This document shows, piece after piece, positions 10,418 to 19,100 of a DNA stretch of 22,001 nucleotides. The position numbers were made by a program, and so were the translations under genes. The stretch is from the IMG/VR virus record IMGVR_UViG_3300048527_000084, positions 1-22,001 of that record; one strand, 5' to 3'. The notes beneath the pieces were generated by a model. That model had not been told where the DNA came from and made no database searches. It worked only from the letters and a program-made list of their open reading frames with translations. The stretch comes from a virus. The first letter of the stretch is position 1; each line of letters opens with the position of its first letter.

Positions 10418-13147
10418 ATGACAGAAATAAAAATAGATTTAACGAGAGATAATCTTTTAACGGAACAATCAAAAGTCCTCCTAAAAGATTATTATATGAC
10501 AAGCGAAGAGAAATCCCCCCAAGAGTGTTATGCAAGAGCATCAAAGGCTTATTGCTATGGTGATTTTGAATTAGCACAAAGAATATACGATTATGCGTCA
10601 AAAAATTGGTTTATGTTTTCCTCCCCAATATTATCAAATGCACCTATATATGGACAAAAACCAAAGGCATTACCAATATCATGTTATTTAAACTTTGTGG
10701 AAGATACACTCCATGATATTATAGAACATTCCACAGAAACAAGATGGTTATCGGTTAAAGGTGGGGGTGTTGGTGGACATTGGAGTAAAGTACGTTCACA
10801 AAGTTCAAAATCTCCTGGTATTATGCCATTTCTCCATACTATTGATTCTGATATGGTTGCATATACACAAGCATCAACACGAAAAGGTAGTTACGCCGCT
10901 TATTTAAATGTTAATAATTCTGATATTATGGAATTTATTACAATGCGAACACCCACAGGGGGGGATATTAATCGTAAAAATTTAAACCTACATCATGGCA
11001 TTAATATCAGCGATGATTTTATGAACGCCGTTAAAAATAATGAAGATTTTGATTTAATTTGTCCACACAGTAAAGAAGTTAAGGAAACAGTATCCGCTAG
11101 AAAATTATGGCAGAAAATATTAGAAACACGATACAGAACAGGTGAGCCATACTTACATTTTATTGATACTGCCAATAAAGCATTACCACAAGAAATGAAA
11201 GATAAAGGCTTGAGAATAAACGGTTCTAATTTGTGCGTAGCACCTGAAACTTTAATATTAACAAAAGAATATGGTTATAAGGAAATTGCGTCTTTAGAAA
11301 ATCAAGATGTTCATGTATGGAATGGGGAGGAATGGTCTTTAACCACAATTCGACAAACATCTGAAAATTCAGAATTGATAAAAGTTACGTTTGACGATGA
11401 TAGTTATATTGATTGCACAAAAGAACATAAATTTTATATTGTTACAGGTGATAATAAGGGTGTTAAAAAGGTCGATGCTATAGATTTAAATGAGGGGGAT
11501 AGATTAATAAAATTTAATTTACCAAGTGATATTATACAAAGAACAGAACTTGATAATGAAGCTTATAGCAGAGGATTTTATAGTGGTGATGGTAATAGGG
11601 GATACAATAGATCTTTTGTGTATAGACCGAAAGAATCTGTTATACCATATTTAGTGGGGCGAGTTAATTCTGATTATGATAAATATGACAGAAAAATGTG
11701 GGTACATCCTCAATGGGATAAAGATTACGTTCCAAATGGTATGAATGTAAGCGAGGCTATATCTTGGCTAGAAGGTTATTTTGATGCTGATGGTTGCGTT
11801 ATTAATAATCCCCATACACAAATGATACAGATATGCTCAATAGAACATAGTAATTTACAAAAAGTTAAATTATTGCTACAAACTTTAGGAGTGTATTCAA
11901 AAATAACTTTTAAAAGAAAAGCTGGTAAATATATGATGCCTAAAAATGACGGTACAGGCGAAAATAAGTTATATAACTGTAAAGACAGTCATTTAATGCA
12001 CGTTTCTCATAATGGTATTCAACAGTTATTAAAATTAGGGTACAATCCCAAGAGGTTAAAAATAAGTAATAAAATACATTTAATTACTAACCAAAGCAGG
12101 TTTATTAAAATAAAATCTATTGAAATTACCGATAGATTTGATAAAACATATTGTTTCACAGAGCAAAAACGGAATATGGGTATGTTTAATGGTGTTTTAT
12201 TAGGTCAGTGTATCGAAGTCCACTTACCAACTAACTCTGAACGTACTGCCGTTTGTTGTTTATCCTCCTTAAATATAGAATTATATGATGAGTGGAAAGA
12301 TACCAATATTGTGGAGGATTTAATAACATTCCTTGATAATGTATTACAATACTTTATTGATAATGCTCCCAATGAACTATATAAAGCTAAATATAGTGCT
12401 TCAATGGAACGCTCTCTTGGATTGGGTGCTATGGGATTTCATGCTTATTTGCAGAAAAAAATGATACCGTTCACATACAAAGACGCAAAAGATATTAATA
12501 ATGAAATATTCAGTAATATTAAATTAAAAGCGGTAAACCAATCGTTAAAACTTGGCAAAGAACGAGGGGAAGCACCTGATATGGTTGGTAATGGCTTAAG
12601 AAACGCCTTTCTATTGGCGATTGCACCCAATGCAAATTCCTCAATGATAACTGGTACTACACCCTCCATTGAACCAATGAATGCTAATGCGTTCACACAT
12701 AGAAGCCGTGTTGGCAGTCATTTAATTAAGAATAAAATACTTGAGCAATTACTAGAAAAATATGGTAAAAATACCGATGAAGTTTGGAAACACATTATTT
12801 TAGATAAAGGATCAGTTGAAAATCTTGATTTCTTATCGCATGATGAAAAGCAAGTATTTAAAACATTCAAAGAAATAGACCCCATAGACCTCGTTTATTT
12901 AGCGTCTGATAGGCAGAAATATCTTTGTCAAGGACAATCCATAAATCTTTATTTCCCCCCTAAATGTGATAAAAAAACATTGGGATACGTTCATTTTAAA
13001 GCGTGGGAAACTGGGTGTAAGGGATTATACTACTTGCGTACTGAATCGTCTAATAAAGTAGATAAGTTAAGTGAAAAGGTTGAAAGAAATTCTTTAAAGG
13101 ATTATAAAGATAATACAGATAATGAATGTAAAGCGTGTGAGGGTTAA
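10418..13147 (+). CDS. nrdA: Ribonucleotide reductase class I large subunit with an intein
   Basis: Catalytic subunit that reduces ribonucleotides to deoxyribonucleotides for phage DNA synthesis. The primary product is 909 residues: an N-extein (1-272), an intein (273-597) and a C-extein (598-909). The 584-residue mature protein is shorter than T4 NrdA (754) and lacks the N-terminal ATP-cone, so the usual dATP overall-activity control is probably absent. Catalytic residues are visible: C89 (LPISCY) and C614 (CCLSSLN) as the disulfide pair, N271 with C598 and E600 in NLC-x-E across the splice junction (C598 being the thiyl-radical cysteine), the tyrosine pair in GLYYLRT, and the C-terminal CxxC (C904, C907) that takes electrons from glutaredoxin. 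ATG 10418 has no clear ribosome binding site. nrdB follows after 3 nt. Confidence 0.95.
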   Translation: MTEIKIDLTRDNLLTEQSKVLLKDYYMTSEEKSPQECYARASKAYCYGDFELAQRIYDYASKNWFMFSSPILSNAPIYGQKPKALPISCYLNFVEDTLHDIIEHSTETRWLSVKGGGVGGHWSKVRSQSSKSPGIMPFLHTIDSDMVAYTQASTRKGSYAAYLNVNNSDIMEFITMRTPTGGDINRKNLNLHHGINISDDFMNAVKNNEDFDLICPHSKEVKETVSARKLWQKILETRYRTGEPYLHFIDTANKALPQEMKDKGLRINGSNLCVAPETLILTKEYGYKEIASLENQDVHVWNGEEWSLTTIRQTSENSELIKVTFDDDSYIDCTKEHKFYIVTGDNKGVKKVDAIDLNEGDRLIKFNLPSDIIQRTELDNEAYSRGFYSGDGNRGYNRSFVYRPKESVIPYLVGRVNSDYDKYDRKMWVHPQWDKDYVPNGMNVSEAISWLEGYFDADGCVINNPHTQMIQICSIEHSNLQKVKLLLQTLGVYSKITFKRKAGKYMMPKNDGTGENKLYNCKDSHLMHVSHNGIQQLLKLGYNPKRLKISNKIHLITNQSRFIKIKSIEITDRFDKTYCFTEQKRNMGMFNGVLLGQCIEVHLPTNSERTAVCCLSSLNIELYDEWKDTNIVEDLITFLDNVLQYFIDNAPNELYKAKYSASMERSLGLGAMGFHAYLQKKMIPFTYKDAKDINNEIFSNIKLKAVNQSLKLGKERGEAPDMVGNGLRNAFLLAIAPNANSSMITGTTPSIEPMNANAFTHRSRVGSHLIKNKILEQLLEKYGKNTDEVWKHIILDKGSVENLDFLSHDEKQVFKTFKEIDPIDLVYLASDRQKYLCQGQSINLYFPPKCDKKTLGYVHFKAWETGCKGLYYLRTESSNKVDKLSEKVERNSLKDYKDNTDNECKACEG
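11234..12208 (+). mobile_element. LAGLIDADG intein in NrdA, ending in Gly-Gln
   Basis: An in-frame protein intron of 325 residues (273-597). It starts with Cys273 (CVAPETLILTKEYGYKEIAS), has a block-B-like segment (DDSYIDCTKEHKFYI, with the T-x-x-H pattern) and carries two endonuclease motifs: GFYSGDGN at 386-393 and LEGYFDADG at 451-459, the signature of a LAGLIDADG homing endonuclease. The C-terminal splice block reads RNMGMFNGVLLGQ, then Cys598 as the +1 residue. The last two residues are Gly-Gln instead of the usual His-Asn; a terminal glutamine is known in a few inteins, including one in a viral ribonucleotide reductase. The boundaries are fixed because removing 273-597 restores the conserved NLC-x-E-x-x-LPT of NrdA. 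Confidence 0.93.
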
Positions 13148-13150
13148 TAA

Positions 13151-14356
13151 ATGAATATCGTAATTTATACAAAGAAAAAATGTCCATATTGTAAGTATGC
13201 TAAGGATTGGTTAAAAAACTACCAATTAAAATATACTGAAATATCTTTGGATGATGATACTAAAAGAGAGTTTTTTTATATTGAAAATCATGTTAATACA
13301 GTACCACAAGTTTTTATAGATAATTATAGAGTTGGTGGTTATACTGATTTATTACAAAGACATGATATTGCTTTTGATAATTCCTCTTCAACAAGTCCAA
13401 GTAAAACATACAAACCATTCAAATTTGATTGGGCTTATGAAATCAGAACCAACCATGAAAATAATATGCACTGGCATGAAGGAGAAGTTGATTTATCCGA
13501 CGATATTTTAGACTGGAAATCAGGTAAACTGTCAGATAATGAAAAAGATTTTATCGTAAACATTCTACGATTATTTACTCAATCAGATGTAGCAGTGGGT
13601 AGTATTTATTTCGATAAATTTATTCCAAAATTTAAGAATAATGAAATTAGAAGTATGCTATCAACTTTTGCTACTCGGGAGGGTACACATACATCAGCTT
13701 ATTCATTACTTAATGACACTCTAGGATTACCTGATGACGAATACCATACATTTCTTGAATATTCTGAAATGACCGATAAACTTGACTTTATGCTGGATTC
13801 TGATCCTAATACTGTTGAAGGGCTAGGATTAGCCTTAGCTAAATCTGTATTTAATGAGGGTGTTACTTTATTCGCATCATTTGCTATGTTATTAAACTTC
13901 CAAAGGTTTGGTAAAATGAAAGGAATGGGTACTGTTGTTGAATGGTCTCAAAAGGACGAAAATTATCATGTGAATGGACTTGCTAAATTATTCCGAACTT
14001 TTTGTAATGAACACCCTCATATTGTAAACGATGAATTTAAAAAGAAAATTTATGAAATGGCAAGAAAAGTTTATGAATTGGAATCAAAGTTTATTGATTT
14101 AGCATTTAAGAACTATACTATACAAGGTTTAACTAAAGAAGAAGTTAAAGATTATGTCAAATTTATCACGGACAGACGCTTAATAGAACTCGGATTAAAA
14201 CCAAACTTTAAACAAAAAACCAACCCTATTGAGTGGGTTGATTGGATTGTAAACGGCTCTGACCATTCAAACTTTTTTGAAAAAAGAGTAACTGAATATG
14301 ATTCTCATGGACTAACTGGCGAATGGGAATCTGCCTACGATAACTGGAACGACTAA
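13151..14356 (+). CDS. nrdB: Glutaredoxin-NrdB fusion, ribonucleotide reductase small subunit
   Basis: A 401-residue fusion. Residues 1-72 are a glutaredoxin with active site CPYC (C11, C14), the TVPQVF cis-proline loop and GGYTDLL; it would re-reduce the C-terminal cysteines of NrdA. Residues about 85-401 are the di-iron radical subunit. Ligands are visible as D146 (QSDVAVG), E177 and H180 (REGTH), E236 (NEGVTLF), and E270 and H273 (DENYH). Tyr184, four residues after H180, is at the position of the stable tyrosyl radical. It starts 3 nt after nrdA and shares the promoter at 10345. Such fusions occur in some marine and phage lineages. All residues needed for activity appear intact. Confidence 0.94.
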   Translation: MNIVIYTKKKCPYCKYAKDWLKNYQLKYTEISLDDDTKREFFYIENHVNTVPQVFIDNYRVGGYTDLLQRHDIAFDNSSSTSPSKTYKPFKFDWAYEIRTNHENNMHWHEGEVDLSDDILDWKSGKLSDNEKDFIVNILRLFTQSDVAVGSIYFDKFIPKFKNNEIRSMLSTFATREGTHTSAYSLLNDTLGLPDDEYHTFLEYSEMTDKLDFMLDSDPNTVEGLGLALAKSVFNEGVTLFASFAMLLNFQRFGKMKGMGTVVEWSQKDENYHVNGLAKLFRTFCNEHPHIVNDEFKKKIYEMARKVYELESKFIDLAFKNYTIQGLTKEEVKDYVKFITDRRLIELGLKPNFKQKTNPIEWVDWIVNGSDHSNFFEKRVTEYDSHGLTGEWESAYDNWND

Positions 14357-14386
14357 AATTAACCATTAACTATAAGGAATTTACTT

Positions 14387-14656
14387 ATGACACCAGACTT
14401 TAAAATATTCGCTATTAAACCACATACTTTTAGAGAAAATGAAGTATTAGATAACATTAAACAAAAACTAATTGAATCTAAAAAAACATATCATATTGCT
14501 GAATTTCAAGATTTTAATGAAGCTATGTTTGCAGTTTCATTTTTTAAGAATAAACATAATGGTTCTTTTCCTGTTATTTTTGATTATGAAACAAATTTAA
14601 TAGGAACGTTTGATGATTTGGTTGAACACTTAACGCAATCATCAAATGTCGATTGA
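14387..14656 (+). CDS. Glutaredoxin-fold protein without active-site cysteines
   Basis: An 89-residue protein whose layout follows a glutaredoxin: first strand FKIFAIKP, a long helix, strand TYHIAEF, a helix, then GSFPVIFDYETNLIGTFDDLVEHL, which matches the cis-Pro strand, the hairpin and the (G)G-x-DDL helix of that fold. At the active-site position it has KPHTF, and there is no cysteine anywhere in the protein, so it cannot do thiol-disulfide exchange. AAGGAA precedes ATG 14387. It follows the glutaredoxin-NrdB fusion and overlaps the gp59 gene by 11 nt. It could be a worn-out glutaredoxin kept for a structural or binding role. The fold call is by pattern and moderate. Confidence 0.6.
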   Translation: MTPDFKIFAIKPHTFRENEVLDNIKQKLIESKKTYHIAEFQDFNEAMFAVSFFKNKHNGSFPVIFDYETNLIGTFDDLVEHLTQSSNVD

Positions 14657-15257
14657 ATACAATCTACACAATGTGATATTATGGCACAGGTGCATCGTAA
14701 GACACTTTAAAAATAAGTCTTATGATTGCATAAAGTCAAAATATCACATTAGAGGGCATGAAAAATACCTCGAAACTAATTTAAAGAAATTTAAATTCCC
14801 CTACGAAAAACTTATGAAAGATTTTGAAACCCCCGACCAAATTAAATTATTCTTTATTACTTGTTGTTTACATGACGTAAATGACATTTTTAAAATACAA
14901 GAAAAACTACCCTTACTAAAAGAGGCTTTCCATAAAAAGCTTATCATATTTGGTAATATTTACTGCCTGTTTGATAGAGATGTATCATATCTTAAAAAAA
15001 GATACACCACCATTAAAAACAGTTTAATCGTAAGAGATGGTATGTCATGTGCATTAACATCATGTTACTTCAAGAAAGAAATTCTTACTGAAACCTTATT
15101 GATACTTGATAATGTCTGTGGAATGTTAGGGATTTTAAATAAAGTAGAAAAGGATAATTTAATATGGCATAAAGAGTATAACAAATTATTGAAATATAGT
15201 TCATTTTTGACTAATTTCGATATAGAAAACTTTAAAAAAATATTGACAAATAAATGA
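14646..15257 (+). CDS. 59: Replicative helicase loader, gp59-like
   Basis: Counterpart of T4 gp59, which binds fork DNA and gp32 and loads the gp41 helicase. The 203 residues are close to T4 (217). The match is collinear: an N-terminal helix ending HFKNKSYDCIKSKY (T4 HMNGKYDVIKYNW), then KKFKFPYEKLMKDF and a helix IKLFFITCCLHDVND (T4 LALIFISNLVANQD). The C-terminal domain has ILTETLLILDNVCGMLG followed by DNLIWHKEYNKLLKYSSFL (T4 DNLVWNNYSIKLKAYRKIL). ATG 14646 overlaps the preceding gene by 11 nt. The next gene encodes the gp32-like protein, as in T4, where 59 and 32 are neighbours and the products interact. The frame ends in the -35 of the gp32 promoter. Confidence 0.83.
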   Translation: MSIEYNLHNVILWHRCIVRHFKNKSYDCIKSKYHIRGHEKYLETNLKKFKFPYEKLMKDFETPDQIKLFFITCCLHDVNDIFKIQEKLPLLKEAFHKKLIIFGNIYCLFDRDVSYLKKRYTTIKNSLIVRDGMSCALTSCYFKKEILTETLLILDNVCGMLGILNKVEKDNLIWHKEYNKLLKYSSFLTNFDIENFKKILTNK

Positions 15258-15271
15258 TTATCTGTTATTAT
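15243..15271 (+). promoter_or_regulatory. Extended -10 promoter for the gp32-like gene
   Basis: TTGACA at 15243-15248, a 17-nt spacer ending in TGT, TATTAT at 15266-15271. A perfect 16-bp palindrome (15265-15280) covers the -10 and start region. The -35 overlaps the end of the gp59-like gene. Confidence 0.85.
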
Positions 15272-15306
15272 TAATAATAAATTAAACAACAACCCAAGGA
15301 TAAATA

Positions 15307-16533
15307 ATGTTCTATTCAAACCAACCAACCGAACAAGTACAAAAAAAAGTTTACAAGAAAGACGACAGATATATTGATTTTGTCAAAACACATAAATCAT
15401 TAAAAACAACCATTAAAAAGCTTATGGATGAAACAGAAGATGCTTCTAAAAAAACACGCTTGGAAGCCCTGTTAAAAAAAAATGTATTAAAATATGAATT
15501 TGTAATAATTCCTTTCAAAGAATTAAATTTTCTTGAATTGGCTACATTTAACGCCACTTGGGATAATGATAACCAAAAATTTATCGGATCTACTATTAAT
15601 TCACCTTTCAATTATATAAAAAGCGGATATAAATCTGAAAATCTACAACACCAGTATGATAAACATTTCTCAGATTTAATGATTAAATCTAAAACTAAAA
15701 AAGAGGATGGTGTAACTGCTCCTCAAATTCTATATTATATGGAACAGAAAAAACAAGGTCTTGGTAAAGAACATGGTCTAAATAGCGGAAAAGAGTTTCT
15801 TACTCAAATTTATATTATCAATGATCCAATTAACCCAAGCAATAACGGAAAAATTAAACTTACAAAATTTACCATTTCCCCTTTAAGAAATGTTGCTAAT
15901 ATTGTCAATAGCGACAATATTAAAAAGGTAAAAGAATTAAAAGAAGAAGATACCTCACCTATTATTGAAAGACAAATTGAACAAATTAACAAAGAGATGG
16001 ATTTAAACTTCGATGATTTTTTAAAATCATTAAGTAATTCTGTCACAATTAAATTTTCTATGTCCCCCAATGCTAAAACATTGGAAATTTATGATGATAT
16101 GGAAGTAAATCCTCTCTCTGAAAAAATCGACCTATCAGGACAATTTAATTTGCGTGATTTAATTGTGGAATTTAAAGATAAATATATTCCTGAAAAACTA
16201 AGAGAAAACCTATCAAGATTAGGATTTAATGAATATAGAATTTTTGAATATAAAGCTTTTTATGACTTGCATCGCCACCTTGATGGTCAGCCTCATAAAT
16301 TAAAAATATTCAATACATTTAATATATATAACTTTGATGAAAGACTTAATTATATGGATAATTATGAACCAACTTTACCAATCCTTAAAAGTCAAGGAAG
16401 TTCTGCACGAGAAACAGATTTAGAAGTAAATGAAACAGTATCCAGTAGAGTAAGTAATTTTGATAATAAATCACAAAATAATGTAAGTGGTCATATCTAC
16501 ACTTTAGATGAAATTGAAGATATTCCTTTTTAA
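15307..16533 (+). CDS. 32: Divergent single-strand DNA-binding protein, gp32-like
   Basis: Coats single-stranded DNA at the fork and recruits replication proteins. The 408 residues exceed T4 gp32 (301). The OB-fold core is recognised from YIINDPINPSNNGKIKLTKF (169-188), matching T4 VVKDPAAPENEGKVFKYRF, with a preceding segment like FATWxx...SPFNYIKSG and a basic N-terminus (about residues 1-55) for cooperative binding. T4 gp32 has a zinc site with a CxxC; this protein has no cysteine at all, so the zinc site is lost. The C-terminus is a flexible Ser/Asn-rich region ending in EIEDIPF, which looks like the protein-binding tip of bacterial SSB. The neighbouring gp59-like gene supports the call. 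ATG 15307 follows AAGGA. It ends at the terminator at 16578. Confidence 0.8.
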   Translation: MFYSNQPTEQVQKKVYKKDDRYIDFVKTHKSLKTTIKKLMDETEDASKKTRLEALLKKNVLKYEFVIIPFKELNFLELATFNATWDNDNQKFIGSTINSPFNYIKSGYKSENLQHQYDKHFSDLMIKSKTKKEDGVTAPQILYYMEQKKQGLGKEHGLNSGKEFLTQIYIINDPINPSNNGKIKLTKFTISPLRNVANIVNSDNIKKVKELKEEDTSPIIERQIEQINKEMDLNFDDFLKSLSNSVTIKFSMSPNAKTLEIYDDMEVNPLSEKIDLSGQFNLRDLIVEFKDKYIPEKLRENLSRLGFNEYRIFEYKAFYDLHRHLDGQPHKLKIFNTFNIYNFDERLNYMDNYEPTLPILKSQGSSARETDLEVNETVSSRVSNFDNKSQNNVSGHIYTLDEIEDIPF

Positions 16534-16577
16534 ATCAAGGACTTACGACATACTTTACCTAAAATTACCCCAACTTG

Positions 16578-16603
16578 CCACAATCGAAAGGTTGTGGTTT
16601 TTT
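16578..16603 (+). terminator. Intrinsic terminator after the gp32-like gene
   Basis: CCACAATC (16578-16585), a GAAA tetraloop, GGTTGTGG (16590-16597) and T6 (16598-16603). One G-T wobble. The T-run reaches the stop codon of the convergent minus-strand gene. The minus strand lacks a matching T-run, so it works mainly for the plus strand. Confidence 0.9.
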
Positions 16604-19091
16604 AATTAAATCCTCTATTTAAATTACCATAATGGTCAATCATATTAACTTTATTAACTGCTGGTTCATTATAAATATTAGTTACATTATTTGTAGTTGA
16701 CACGGTATTGCTCGATGCCATTTGTGTACTTGTACCCAAGTTAAATGATTCCGCACCAAAACTTAAATCTTTCATTTTTTTAACAGATTCCCCTCGCATA
16801 TTTGTAGCCCACGCAGGTATATTAAGGTTATATTCACTACCGAACGTACTTCTTTTTCTAAAGGCGTTCATCAATGCCTCATTTGTAAATTTCTTTGAAT
16901 TTAATTCTTTCATAAATTCATATCTTTTACCGTTATAATTTTCTGTACTCTTATAAGTATTTTCTAGTTGTTTTCTATAAAAGCCCTTAGCATTACCATA
17001 AGAAGTTTCAAACATTTCCGTTAGACTATTTGCATTTGAACCGCCTAAACCAAAATCACTACCAAACATATTTTTCAAACCCCTACTAGCGAGATTACGT
17101 CCAACGTTCATAGCAGTATCAGCACCAGACTTAACACCTGGTATATTCGCTACTGTATCAAAAGCACCTTTTGCAAATTTTTCAATATTATCAGAACCTA
17201 TTTGCCCTAAAGTAACCATGTTCGCAAGTTCACTACCAGTATTCCATAAAGCCTCCTTACCAAAACCTGACCATGAATCCGTTTCATTCCAAGCATTGTA
17301 AATACCTTTACCAATAGCATACGCACCCAATACTTGCCCCAATCCAGGAACTAACTTAAAGAGGGGATTTTTATTTAAAACACCGCCCCCCAATTTACCC
17401 ATAGTTTTAAGGATACCCGCACCTCCCAATGCAACCCTTGTACCAATACCCTTAATCCCTTTAGCACCAATTCTTTTCGCCTTACTACCCATGCTATTAG
17501 GATTTTTTTGTTTGGGGGTTGTCATAACATTGTACGCTGATTTGATTCCTTTACCACCAATCATAGCACCTGCGAAACCTGCTAATCCACCCACTGCTGA
17601 TCCTATACCCCCTACAACCGATGGTATTGCTGTAGTTAAAAGACCTGGAACAGCCCCTAATAAACCTAACAACCCTAAAGCACTTTTACCACCACCTGAT
17701 CTTGCACTCTTTGATGATGTTATATTTTTTAATAACTTATTAAGTTCCGCTCTGTCTTTTTTGGCTTGTGCTTCTTTTTCTTTTCGTTCTCGATCTTTCT
17801 TTTTTTCGTTGGCGTTTATTATACGTTGATCTTTATTGTCTTGTATTCTTTGTGCTTTGTCTAATTTTTCTTGTTCTTTTCTTGCTTTTTCCTGAGATTC
17901 TTCCAATGCTTTTTGTTGTTTTTGTAGTTGTAATGATTGCATATCTGCATTATACATTCCCTCAAGTAAGTTTAATATTTCGCTTTCTGATTTACCTGCG
18001 GTTAATTGTGCAAAACCTGCCGATCCTAAATCATTCTCAACACCTTTACCATATTTCATTAACCGTTTTTTTCTATCTTCCGCATTACTTTTCGCTAATT
18101 GTTCTTGCATTGATAAAGGAGTATTGGATTCTTGTGCTTGACTAGCTCTTTTATTTGTTATGCTTTCATATATATCTTTAAGCTTTTGTCCTGCCATATC
18201 CCCATATTTTTGTTCTATGTTATCAATATTATCGGGGGAAACACCAAGCTTTAATAATTTAGCACTATAACTTCTAATGTCGCTTTTATTATTTTTATTT
18301 TGAGCTATCTGTGATGCTGATTGTACTGTTTTTGGTTGGGGAGGTGCTTTGGGTGGTTTTGTAGTAAGACTATTATACCAATTTTTAAGGGCTTCCCCTG
18401 CATTGTTTGGATCACTATTGATAATATTTTGAATGGATTGAGCAGACTGTCCTTTATCTAGTAGTTTCCGAGTAAATTTATTAATGTTACTATTATTTAA
18501 GGATTGTGATTGTTTTTGTGTTGCAGATAATACAGGTTTATTTGATGCTATCGCTGTTTTTGTTTGTTTTGGCAAACTATCATATTGTTTTTTAAATAAT
18601 TCCGCCCTTTTAATAACATCTGTTTCACTATTATAAAGTGATTCCAGTTGCTTCTTTGACATTGTATTGGATAATTTTTTAATATAACTTGTGGTGGAAC
18701 TCTTAGCTCTTGAATTTAATGCTCTTTCGATTTGTGATAATTGCTTTTTTTCTGCATTATTAACCTGTGTTGAATTTTTTTTTGTTTTTTTATTTAACTC
18801 TTGATTGATTTTATTACCCTCTCTAGTAATAGTATTGGCTTGGTTTTTATTATTTATTTCAGTTTTTATGGCATCATTCATTTGTTTTTCGAGAGATAAT
18901 TTTTTTTTATTAGCCACGTTTGTTTGTTTCTTGAAGGATAATGTTTTGGCATCTTCTTTATTTAATTTTTTAATTATCGATTGATTTAGTCGAAAATCCT
19001 GCATTTGTTTTTGTAAACGAAGCGTTGTGGCATTTTTTTTGTCTAAAAGCTCTTTTCTAGTTGGTGATTTTTTATCTTCGTATTCGTCCAC
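16602..19091 (-). CDS. Large low-complexity probable virion structural protein
   Basis: I do not recognise the family. The product is 829 residues from a GTG start, with AAGGA (19098-19102 on the plus-strand numbering) placed before it. Residues about 1-330 are rich in Lys, Gln, Asn and Ser with coiled-coil character. About 370-460 is a second highly charged coiled coil (QKQQKALEESQEKARKEQEK). About 467-520 is Gly/Ala/Leu-rich and hydrophobic (GLLGLLGAVPGLLTTAIPSV), with another such stretch near 570-605; these could insert in membrane. The C-terminus is Asn-rich. It is the only minus-strand gene here and convergent with gp32, so it is probably expressed separately, perhaps late. A tape-measure-like, internal head or ejected protein would fit the composition; this is inference. 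Long Asn/Gln stretches make homology searches unreliable. Confidence 0.72.
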   Translation of the reverse strand: MDEYEDKKSPTRKELLDKKNATTLRLQKQMQDFRLNQSIIKKLNKEDAKTLSFKKQTNVANKKKLSLEKQMNDAIKTEINNKNQANTITREGNKINQELNKKTKKNSTQVNNAEKKQLSQIERALNSRAKSSTTSYIKKLSNTMSKKQLESLYNSETDVIKRAELFKKQYDSLPKQTKTAIASNKPVLSATQKQSQSLNNSNINKFTRKLLDKGQSAQSIQNIINSDPNNAGEALKNWYNSLTTKPPKAPPQPKTVQSASQIAQNKNNKSDIRSYSAKLLKLGVSPDNIDNIEQKYGDMAGQKLKDIYESITNKRASQAQESNTPLSMQEQLAKSNAEDRKKRLMKYGKGVENDLGSAGFAQLTAGKSESEILNLLEGMYNADMQSLQLQKQQKALEESQEKARKEQEKLDKAQRIQDNKDQRIINANEKKKDRERKEKEAQAKKDRAELNKLLKNITSSKSARSGGGKSALGLLGLLGAVPGLLTTAIPSVVGGIGSAVGGLAGFAGAMIGGKGIKSAYNVMTTPKQKNPNSMGSKAKRIGAKGIKGIGTRVALGGAGILKTMGKLGGGVLNKNPLFKLVPGLGQVLGAYAIGKGIYNAWNETDSWSGFGKEALWNTGSELANMVTLGQIGSDNIEKFAKGAFDTVANIPGVKSGADTAMNVGRNLASRGLKNMFGSDFGLGGSNANSLTEMFETSYGNAKGFYRKQLENTYKSTENYNGKRYEFMKELNSKKFTNEALMNAFRKRSTFGSEYNLNIPAWATNMRGESVKKMKDLSFGAESFNLGTSTQMASSNTVSTTNNVTNIYNEPAVNKVNMIDHYGNLNRGFN

Positions 19092-19100
19092 AAATTATCC

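Noticed and set aside
17491-18145. Plus-strand frames rich in Pro/Leu/Phe opposite the large minus-strand gene
   Set aside because: They mirror Gly/Lys/Glu-rich codons of the minus-strand gene and have no ribosome binding sites.
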